Assembly (NCBI GenBank): GCA_012031335.1 | Contig: JAAUTT010000426.1 | Span: forward strand, 1 to 5,102 | Source of the DNA: Bacteroidales bacterium | GTDB taxonomy: Bacteria; Bacteroidota; Bacteroidia; Bacteroidales; JAAUTT01 | Length of the DNA stretch: 5,102 bases | Reading direction: 5' to 3' | Part shown: positions 1 through 5,102 of the stretch, one piece after another | Layout of the letters: every line of letters begins with the position of its first letter | How positions within the stretch are numbered: the stretch's first letter is position 1 | Program-made: the position numbers and the translations under genes | The notes under the pieces: model-generated | Seen by the model: only the letters and a program-made list of their open reading frames with translations | What the model was told of the DNA's origin: nothing | Databases searched by the model: none

Positions 1-62
1 AAAGCCAAATTTGAGCAAATGATATTTGCTGTGGCAAATACAAGTATTTTATTCAATTTCAT
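1..62 (-). CDS. N-terminus of an exported protein, last visible gene of the operon (partial)
   Basis: An ATG at 62-60 opens a frame that runs off the left edge after 20 codons, reading MKLNKILVFATANIICSNLA. A short basic start (two Lys in the first five residues) followed by a hydrophobic stretch is what a Sec signal peptide looks like. The Cys at residue 16 is not preceded by a proper lipobox, so a lipoprotein is not well supported. The start lies 33 bases after the GH51 stop, on the same strand. AAAGG (75-71 on the minus strand), eight bases before the ATG, could serve as a ribosome-binding site. Position suggests another secreted glycan-degrading enzyme or binding protein, but nothing of the mature protein is visible. 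It is too short to exclude chance completely. Confidence 0.6.
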   Translation of the reverse strand, partial: MKLNKILVFATANIICSNLA

Positions 63-95
63 GGTAATTACCTTTAAGTGTTAATAGTTAGTACT

Positions 96-1583
96 TTATT
101 TCTTAATTGCAACCTTAATCTGTGTGAATGAATGTGCAGGAAAAGAATAGCTTAATTTATACTTATCTGTCTTAAATTGTTTTGTTACAGGCAAGTATTG
201 ATTCTGTTTATCGAAAGAAAAAGCTTCGTCGAGGGTATTCCCGGCAACCAGTGTAGCTTCGGCTTTTTCGGAAAATTCCCCAGAAACAGAAAGAATATCC
301 GCAACAATACTGTTATCCTTATGCCGGTTAACCACATTGATAAGCACTGTATTCGTTTCTTTTGAATATACAGTAGTTACATCGAGGTATGGAATACCCT
401 TATACATAGGGGTATTGAAAGTATCACAATCCACCCAGGTATCGACCGAACTTCCCAGGCAATTGGCGGAGAATGCTTTAAAAACATGGAATAGCGGACT
501 TCTATAAGTTCCTTTGTCCTTATCGGTGCTTAACAGGGATGTAAGCATTGTAAAATGGCCATTTTCACCATATGCATGCCGGATGAACGAATTGAAACTT
601 TGTGCTATTGGGAGCACGGATAATGTATTTCGTGACAAAATACCCCACTCGTCAAACGAAATATAGATTGGATTTTTTAATCCCTTCATAATCCTTACAT
701 TTTCGATTTCATTGGCAGTGGCGGTGATCTTTTCTTCAAAGTCCATGGCACTTTGTCCCATGTATTCGTAGTACTTTTCCGATCGTTCCCAGTAACGGTG
801 GACAGATAGATAATCCACCAAATCGCCAAAACTCATGAGTACTTTGCGGTTCCAATCCAACCATTGATTAGAGTTTTCATAATATGATGATCCCGAAGCT
901 ACCAGTTTAATATTACCATCTACAGCCTTGAGGGCTTTGGCAGCTTCACGGCCTATCCTGGAATATTCTTCAATGGATTTATGCCCCAATTCCCAGGGAT
1001 ATCCGTCGACTTCATTACCCAAATCAACTATTTTGACATTATAAGGTTCCGGGTGACCATTTTTAGCACGCAGATCGGAATAAAAGGTTCCTTTTTTATA
1101 ATTGCAGTATTCCAACCAGTAACAGGCATCCAATACCGAACCCAGGCCAAGGTTTACGCATAAAATATTTTCACTTCCAATAGCTTTATTCAAGGCAAAC
1201 CACTCTTCGGTGCCCACCTGGTTTGTTTCCAGTCCACCCCAGGCAAGATTGATTCGTTTAGGACGCTGATCTTTAGGGCCAATACCGTCCTTCCAGTCAT
1301 AAGCCATCAGGAAGTTCCCTCCCGGCCAGCGAATATTTGTAACTTTAAGCTCTTTCATGGCTTCGATGTAATCCTTCCTGAACCCGTTCTCATCGGCCAG
1401 GGGCGATTCCGGGTCGTATAAAGTTCCATAAAGGGTGCTGTAGGTTACCGAATCGGGCAAGCCCATTCTCTTGCCATTAAAATTTATGGGTTCCATAAAC
1501 ACCCCATAAATTTTAGGATCGATGTCGCCAATTTTTCTTTCGATGTCTATTTTAATTTTTGCTGTTTGGGCAAATAAGATCAA
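96..1583 (-). CDS. GH51-type alpha-L-arabinofuranosidase (mature part; signal peptide lies in another frame)
   Basis: This is a retaining glycosidase of clan GH-A type that should release terminal alpha-L-arabinofuranosyl groups from arabinoxylan, arabinan or their oligosaccharides. The 495-codon frame keeps the family landmarks: RWPGGNF at residues 85-91, the acid/base motif DLGNEVDGYPWELG (Glu191) and the nucleophile motif ISFDEWG (Glu312). A beta-sandwich C-terminal part ends in FPAHSFTQIKV. Some GH51 members are beta-glucanases, so the substrate is not certain. The frame opens at a TTG (1583-1581) and has a TGA 12 bases further upstream, so it contains no normal start. The family-like sequence begins around ILFAQTAKI, which looks like the end of a signal peptide. 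The ATG and the rest of that peptide sit at 1623-1584 in another frame. The real gene is therefore probably 96-1623 with a one-base frame break near 1588-1592. It follows the GH43 gene and precedes another exported protein gene. The enzyme is expected to be periplasmic or on the cell surface. Confidence 0.88.
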   Translation of the reverse strand: MILFAQTAKIKIDIERKIGDIDPKIYGVFMEPINFNGKRMGLPDSVTYSTLYGTLYDPESPLADENGFRKDYIEAMKELKVTNIRWPGGNFLMAYDWKDGIGPKDQRPKRINLAWGGLETNQVGTEEWFALNKAIGSENILCVNLGLGSVLDACYWLEYCNYKKGTFYSDLRAKNGHPEPYNVKIVDLGNEVDGYPWELGHKSIEEYSRIGREAAKALKAVDGNIKLVASGSSYYENSNQWLDWNRKVLMSFGDLVDYLSVHRYWERSEKYYEYMGQSAMDFEEKITATANEIENVRIMKGLKNPIYISFDEWGILSRNTLSVLPIAQSFNSFIRHAYGENGHFTMLTSLLSTDKDKGTYRSPLFHVFKAFSANCLGSSVDTWVDCDTFNTPMYKGIPYLDVTTVYSKETNTVLINVVNRHKDNSIVADILSVSGEFSEKAEATLVAGNTLDEAFSFDKQNQYLPVTKQFKTDKYKLSYSFPAHSFTQIKVAIKK

Positions 1584-1623
1584 GCGGAAAAATCAGCAAA
1601 AAATTAAAAAACAATTTTTTCAT
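1584..1623 (-). other. Displaced signal-peptide start of the GH51 gene (frameshifted 5' end)
   Basis: From ATG 1623-1621 the reading is MKKLFFNFLLIF and then leaves the GH51 frame, ending at a TAA (1554-1552) after 23 residues. Removing one base from the five-T run (minus strand, 1592-1588) joins it to the GH51 frame as MKKLFFNFLLIFRLILFAQ. That is a convincing Sec signal peptide with a likely cut after AQ, as in the neighbouring GH43 (LLAQ). The join must fall after the TGA at 1595-1593, because that stop is in the GH51 frame; this leaves the T run or the adjacent CC as the site. Confidence 0.75.
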
Positions 1624-1665
1624 ATTTGTAATAATTAGTTAGTTATATACACCGGAATTAAGTGA

Positions 1666-3006
1666 CTAATTAAAACTTACCCAGTCCACTTCAATTATAT
1701 TATCACTTGCAGAGGAAACGACAAGGTTCTGCACTCCCGGTTTAATTCCAGATACGGCTACCTTTACTGTTTGCCAGGTGTTTGTTTTGGGCACATTAAT
1801 TTGAGCAATCACCGGACCGGTAGTATTTCCCAACAGCAACTTCAGTTTCCCTCCGTTTTCGGATTTAATCCTTAGTTCGGCCGATTTAATTTTCTTATTC
1901 CCAAAATCGACAGCGTTATATTGTATCCAGCTATCGTGGTTGGTAAATACTGTTTTCCACCCGTCAAATGTGTTTGAAGTGTCAATAAACGCAACTGTTA
2001 CGCCTTTTTCACTTATCGCACTGTATCTGTCAATCTGTATCTGCTTTGAAGCTGTTGTCAGACCAACGCCTCGAAGTGATGGGATTACCTTTCTTATAGT
2101 GCCGTCGCCATTAAAGAACAGGCTGTCGATCCGAACCGATCTGTTCTTATCAAACTTTGGAGAATAGTCGTTATGATGATAAAACAGATACCATTGGTTG
2201 TTCAGATGGATAAATGAATGATGATTAGTCCAGCATCCTGACGGAGACTCATCCATAATTACTCCGGCCATTTTAAATGGTCCCACCGGTGAATTACCTA
2301 TGGCATATTCGAGTCGTTCTGTTTTATTCTCAACATGAGGAAAAGTAAGGTAATAAATACCATTTCGTTCGAATAGCCAGGATCCTTCCTTGAGTCCCTT
2401 TTCCGGTAAATTGGCTATGATTTCAGGTTCAGAATCCAATTCAACCATATTTTCCTTAAGCCTGGCAATGGAAAAGCCTCTCCCAGTCCAATACAAATAT
2501 GCCTGTCCGTCCTTATCAATAAATACATTCGGATCAATGCCACGTACATTTTTAATTGGCGTTGGCTGGGGAACAAAGGGCCCGGCAGGATTATCAGCAA
2601 TTGCCACACCTATGGCAAAACCTCTTCCATAGGCAGTATCGGGAGCCGCTGGAAAGTAAAAATAGTATTTGCCGTTTTTGTAGACACAATCGGGAGCCCA
2701 CATGCTATAGCCATCGGGCTTAGCCCAGGGTACCTTTGTTTGGGTAACAATAACCCCGTGATCCGTCCATTCAGTAAGATCTGAAGAGGAAAATACATGA
2801 TAATCTTCCATGCAGAACCAGTCCTTTCGTAAGGTAGGAATTGGAGGAGCAGGAATATCGTGCGACGGGTACAGGTATACTTTCCCATCAAACACCCTGG
2901 CGGTTGGATCGGCCGTAAACTGGTCATTTATTATTGGATTCTGTGCCAACAGGCTATTCCCGCCCATTACAATTAATCCAAGAAAATAGGATATAAGTTT
3001 TTTCAT
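1666..3006 (-). CDS. Secreted GH43 glycoside hydrolase with C-terminal CBM6-like domain
   Basis: This is an inverting five-bladed beta-propeller enzyme. Family members are beta-xylosidases, alpha-L-arabinofuranosidases or arabinanases; arabinoxylan side-chain or xylan-oligosaccharide cleavage is the likeliest role here. Residues 1-22 form a signal peptide (MKKLISYFLG..., cut near LLAQ). The GH43 domain covers about residues 25-315, and the catalytic residues can be placed: general base Asp33 in ADPTARVFDGK, pKa-modulating Asp159 in GIDPNVF, and general acid Glu208 in LKEGSWLF. MWAPDCV (102-108) and TNHHSF (260-265) are also typical; the latter carries the conserved active-site histidine. Residues from about 318 to 446 look like a CBM6 beta-sandwich, with GGKLKLLLGN, INVPKTNTWQTVKV and the closing EVDWVSF. 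The ATG at 3006 is supported by the signal peptide directly after it. This is the only complete uninterrupted gene in the window. It starts 24 bases after the GH9 stop and ends 42 bases before the GH51 ATG, so it is probably in the same operon. The exact subfamily and substrate cannot be decided by eye. Confidence 0.93.
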   Translation of the reverse strand: MKKLISYFLGLIVMGGNSLLAQNPIINDQFTADPTARVFDGKVYLYPSHDIPAPPIPTLRKDWFCMEDYHVFSSSDLTEWTDHGVIVTQTKVPWAKPDGYSMWAPDCVYKNGKYYFYFPAAPDTAYGRGFAIGVAIADNPAGPFVPQPTPIKNVRGIDPNVFIDKDGQAYLYWTGRGFSIARLKENMVELDSEPEIIANLPEKGLKEGSWLFERNGIYYLTFPHVENKTERLEYAIGNSPVGPFKMAGVIMDESPSGCWTNHHSFIHLNNQWYLFYHHNDYSPKFDKNRSVRIDSLFFNGDGTIRKVIPSLRGVGLTTASKQIQIDRYSAISEKGVTVAFIDTSNTFDGWKTVFTNHDSWIQYNAVDFGNKKIKSAELRIKSENGGKLKLLLGNTTGPVIAQINVPKTNTWQTVKVAVSGIKPGVQNLVVSSASDNIIEVDWVSFN

Positions 3007-3030
3007 CTGTTTTGCTATAGTACGGTATTG

Positions 3031-3342
3031 CTATTTATTTTCTTTTACCAGGTCGTTTACTGCATTTGCCAGGAAAACATACCAGGCTCCGCCATCGATA
3101 ACACATTCGTTTTCGCCCCACAGGTAAGGCCAGTCATCTTTATTTTCAAGAAAGTCGGGTTTTAACAGCAACAACCCGGGAACTACTCCTCCGGCAATGG
3201 TGGTAAAATCGGCTCTGTTATTTCCGTAGGCAACTTTCTTGGAACGGGTTCCAACCGCATTTACAAATGAGATATTGGAATAAGGATGACAGCCAAAAAG
3301 AAAATTAAGGCCTTTAAAAACATATTCCTTACTTATTACATC
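3031..3342 (-). pseudogene. GH9 C-terminal fragment carrying the proton-donor glutamate
   Basis: In the frame set by GAT at 3342-3340, 103 codons run to TAG at 3033-3031. They begin DVISKEYVFKGLNFLFG and follow directly on the NNYFAHKAIL end of the main GH9 piece. LFGCHPYSNISFV matches the GH9 segment usually written as GxNP..SYV, and GVVPG matches the PG turn. WGENECVIDGGAW holds the NE pair whose second residue (Glu79 of this fragment) is the expected general acid. There is no start codon at the beginning and no separate promoter, so it is part of the GH9 gene and not a gene of its own. The usual HxR of GH9 cellulases appears here as NNR in YGNNRADF. Confidence 0.85.
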
Positions 3343-4865
3343 AGGATAGCTTTGTGGGCAAAATAATTATTGATTGCCCAGGTAATTACACCCGAGCTTC
3401 CACCCCATCCCCTGGATGATACAGGAACTCCGTAAGGATTTTCTTTTTCGTTTTGCCCGAGAGATTCTTTATATTTAAAAATATAATCTTTCAATTTTGT
3501 TTTATATGCTGCATCCAGATAAGGCAGGGCTTGCAGTGCAGAATTTATGTCCCTGTTAGCAAAAAACATTGAACCCGGGTCGTTCTTGCCAACCGATTTT
3601 TCCAATGCAGGCCATATTTTTTCCAGGAATCTGTCGGCATATTTTTTATCTTTTGTGGTAATAAACAGCTGAAGCACTGTATTTACATCAGCACCCCGTC
3701 CCATCATCATCGAGAACGGATCACCGGTTTTATCAGGAACTTTTGAAGCTTCGTCGGCTTCCTGCAACAGCTTTAGGGCAAATGACAGGCTCTTGCCGGC
3801 AAGTTCATCATTATAGCCTTTGAGTGCGCGACTTGCAGCTGCTAATGTTGCAGCGGTCTGATAATCCAGAAATGAACTGCGGTTGGTAAATGCCCAGCGG
3901 TCATCGGGGGTTCCGCTTGATTTCCCGTCAGTTTCAAAGGGCTTGAGAGCCGGATTATAGGGGAGGTTATCGGTTTCAGTAGAGGCATCGCCCAAATGAT
4001 GATATTGGTGCAGGCTTGGAACAATTATACCACGAACAGGATGACCGATATTCTCTACCTGTGCAACCAGGTTTAAGGTACCATGTTCGATCTGTTGTAA
4101 AATATCTGACTTCCCGTCGGGTCGGTGAATATCCACATAATGTGTTTTCTGATCAATATAAGTTTCGTCTCTTGTAATTTTGAAGTTCTCCCAGGAATCG
4201 ACAAAACTTGAAATTACGCTGTTGTGCGAACCTGTTTGTATGTCGAAATCGCCCGCATCGAACCATCCTCCTACTGCCATTCCTGGGATACGCTCCAGGG
4301 GCTGGAATCTGGTATCTGTTGTGGGACCCTGCTTGTAACCATCGAAATGCTGATGGTTTAACGGAGCCTGCAGGCAATCGTCGAGATAGGGCCTGCCATG
4401 CCATGTCCGGTAAGCTTCGTTCACTTCCATATGGTCCATTTGTACCGGAAACCAAACATCCATGGTCGGGTGCCATACGTTATCATAAACATTTGGCCCA
4501 ATTGCAAAGGAGTTTGTTTTTTGATCTCCATACTGAATGTAGTAAACCCCGGGTTCTTTAACAGAACTGAAATCGAATTTTGCATAATTATATCGCAGGT
4601 ATTTCCCCCAAACCTTTACTTCACCTTTAAATTTTTCAATCGATTTACCTTCGGCATTGATCTGGTAAACAGATGCAGTTGCTAAAGGTTTGTCGTGCTT
4701 ATCCAACTCGATAACAGAAACTTTCTCCTGCTTGGGAGTGTAACCTACCTGCGAAAAACCAACAACAGGTTTTCTTATCCAGTTGGGAACAGCATTCGGT
4801 TCCAGGTACCATGTTAACACTTTACCGGTTTTACCGACGGGTAGCAGACTGCGTACGACAACCAA
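3336..4865 (-). CDS. GH9 main fragment: Ig-like domain and most of the catalytic barrel
   Basis: This is the largest open piece of the broken GH9 gene (509 codons). Its first codon is TTG, and it is not a believable start, since homology-like sequence continues upstream in another frame. Residues about 34-125 are the Ig-like CelD_N-type domain that precedes the barrel in many GH9 enzymes. The barrel starts near residue 130. GGWFDAGDF (199-207) supplies the two aspartates, Asp203 and Asp206, that hold the attacking water (Asp206 by analogy with the catalytic base). The stretch with SSRGWGGSSGVITWAINNYF (484-503) fits the late helices. The frame ends at TAA 3338-3336 inside a helix, before the proton-donor glutamate, so this piece alone cannot be an active GH9 enzyme. 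Confidence 0.8.
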   Translation of the reverse strand: MVVVRSLLPVGKTGKVLTWYLEPNAVPNWIRKPVVGFSQVGYTPKQEKVSVIELDKHDKPLATASVYQINAEGKSIEKFKGEVKVWGKYLRYNYAKFDFSSVKEPGVYYIQYGDQKTNSFAIGPNVYDNVWHPTMDVWFPVQMDHMEVNEAYRTWHGRPYLDDCLQAPLNHQHFDGYKQGPTTDTRFQPLERIPGMAVGGWFDAGDFDIQTGSHNSVISSFVDSWENFKITRDETYIDQKTHYVDIHRPDGKSDILQQIEHGTLNLVAQVENIGHPVRGIIVPSLHQYHHLGDASTETDNLPYNPALKPFETDGKSSGTPDDRWAFTNRSSFLDYQTAATLAAASRALKGYNDELAGKSLSFALKLLQEADEASKVPDKTGDPFSMMMGRGADVNTVLQLFITTKDKKYADRFLEKIWPALEKSVGKNDPGSMFFANRDINSALQALPYLDAAYKTKLKDYIFKYKESLGQNEKENPYGVPVSSRGWGGSSGVITWAINNYFAHKAILM

Positions 4866-5035
4866 CCATTTTGAGCCAGGTCGCGGCCATCAAAAAGCAT
4901 AAGATCAGCATCCTGTGCTTTAACTTTAACAAAACTTTCCGGATCTTCGGGTGCCAATACAATGGTTTTGCCTGTAGCCAGCGGATAAGGTACAATAAAT
5001 TCGCCACGTCCTCTGTCATCGAATGTTGTATGTCC
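4814..5035 (-). pseudogene. GH9 N-terminal fragment (second frame piece)
   Basis: From GGA 5035-5033 the frame reads GHTTFDDRGRGEFIVPYP, then KTIVLAPEDPESFVKVKA and LMLFDGRDLAQNGWLSYAV, before running into a TAA at 4816-4814. It has the alternating polar and hydrophobic pattern of a beta-sandwich and leads naturally into KTGKVLTWYLEP of the main GH9 frame. The switch to that frame must occur between the upstream limit of the main frame (a TGA near 4893) and 4814, most likely between 4862 and 4834; the GGG at 4839-4841 is a candidate site for a lost base. I do not recognise the domain family of this N-terminal region. Confidence 0.65.
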
Positions 5036-5102
5036 GCTAAACTGAGGTATTTTTTACCTGCAGTTTCAATTCTTGTATTACTCGAAGGATATCTGGGAAA
5101 GA
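5036..5102 (-). pseudogene. GH9 N-terminal fragment at the window edge (first frame piece)
   Basis: Entering from the right edge, the frame starting TTT 5100-5098 reads FPRYPSSNTRIETAGKKYLS. It then leaves the frame used by the next piece at the TTT run (minus strand 5041-5039). Adding one T there gives YLSFSGHTTFDDRG, a smooth join. The true start and any signal peptide lie outside the window. Confidence 0.5.

Larger units (their letters stand above)
3031..5102 (-). pseudogene. GH9 glycoside hydrolase, 5'-truncated by the window, broken by three frame shifts
   Basis: Read across three breaks, this is one GH9 gene of about 690 visible codons. GH9 enzymes are inverting (alpha/alpha)6-barrel hydrolases, classically endoglucanases on beta-1,4-glucans. 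In order, it shows an N-terminal beta-rich region of unknown type (RYPSSNTRIETAGKKY, then GHTTFDDRGRGEF), a CelD-type Ig-like domain (PVVGFSQVGYTPKQEKV) and the catalytic barrel with GGWFDAGDF. The C-terminal part contains LFGCHPYSNISFV and the acid motif GENECVIDGGAW. The frame changes near 5036-5041, between about 4862 and 4834, and at about 3342. Each change is repaired by adding back one base, and the protein continues without loss of family character. As the sequence stands, no full-length enzyme can be made. Either these are sequencing errors and the gene is intact, or it is a very recent pseudogene. The gene stops 24 bases before the GH43 ATG and appears to be upstream in the same operon. 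Confidence 0.85.

Noticed and set aside
14..30. Perfect inverted repeat AGCAAAT-gat-ATTTGCT
   Set aside because: It has seven-base AT-rich arms with no T tract and lies inside the signal-peptide coding part of the next gene. It is too weak to call a terminator or operator.
63..72. Palindrome GGTAATTACC directly before the ATG of the last gene
   Set aside because: A ten-base AT-rich palindrome is expected by chance at this frequency, and there is no second copy or neighbouring promoter to support an operator.
1940..2632. Plus-strand open frames opposite the GH43 gene
   Set aside because: The minus-strand GH43 protein has all catalytic residues across this region. The antisense frames are low-complexity shadows.
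4208..4685. Two overlapping plus-strand open frames opposite the GH9 gene
   Set aside because: They lie antisense to clearly conserved GH9 coding sequence, show no recognisable domain and no start signal, and are explained by codon bias on the other strand.
4831..5019. Open frame on the minus strand starting MTEDVANLLYLIRWLQ
   Set aside because: It is the out-of-frame continuation of the first GH9 piece past the break near 5036. The GH9-like protein lies in a different frame of the same strand, so this is a by-product of the break.

Overview
The window looks like part of a polysaccharide-degradation gene cluster from a Bacteroidota bacterium. Three things suggest this: GH9, GH43-CBM6 and GH51 enzymes stacked head to tail, Sec-type N-termini on the exported products, and AT-rich start regions mostly without a clear Shine-Dalgarno sequence. 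The order cannot be fixed from this sequence; a Bacteroidales/Marinilabiliales-like lineage is only a guess. No SusC/SusD pair, regulator, RNA gene, mobile element or CRISPR array is visible.

Everything supportable is on the minus strand, so the cluster is read from right to left. First (5102 to 3031) comes a large GH9 enzyme, cut off at its 5' end by the window edge. It is broken into four reading-frame pieces by three apparent single-base losses. Next (3006 to 1666) is an intact secreted GH43 enzyme with a C-terminal CBM6-like domain. Then (1623 to 96) is a GH51-type alpha-L-arabinofuranosidase whose signal peptide is one frame out from the mature protein. Finally (62 to 1) are the first 20 codons of a further exported protein. 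The gaps between genes are 24, 42 and 33 bases, with no convincing terminator, so co-transcription is likely.

Functionally, the set would combine a GH9 hydrolase acting on a beta-linked backbone with GH43 and GH51 enzymes that usually remove arabinofuranosyl side groups or cleave xylo/arabino-oligosaccharides. A plausible target is a hemicellulose such as arabinoxylan or another arabinose-decorated plant glycan. The exact substrate is inference.

The most notable feature is four frame breaks in about 5 kb. On both sides of each break the protein still reads as well-conserved family sequence. This pattern suggests uncorrected sequencing indels in short homopolymers more than long-term gene decay, but the sequence alone cannot settle it. 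I see no evidence for a novel defence or mobile system; the content is an ordinary, though interrupted, carbohydrate-utilisation operon.
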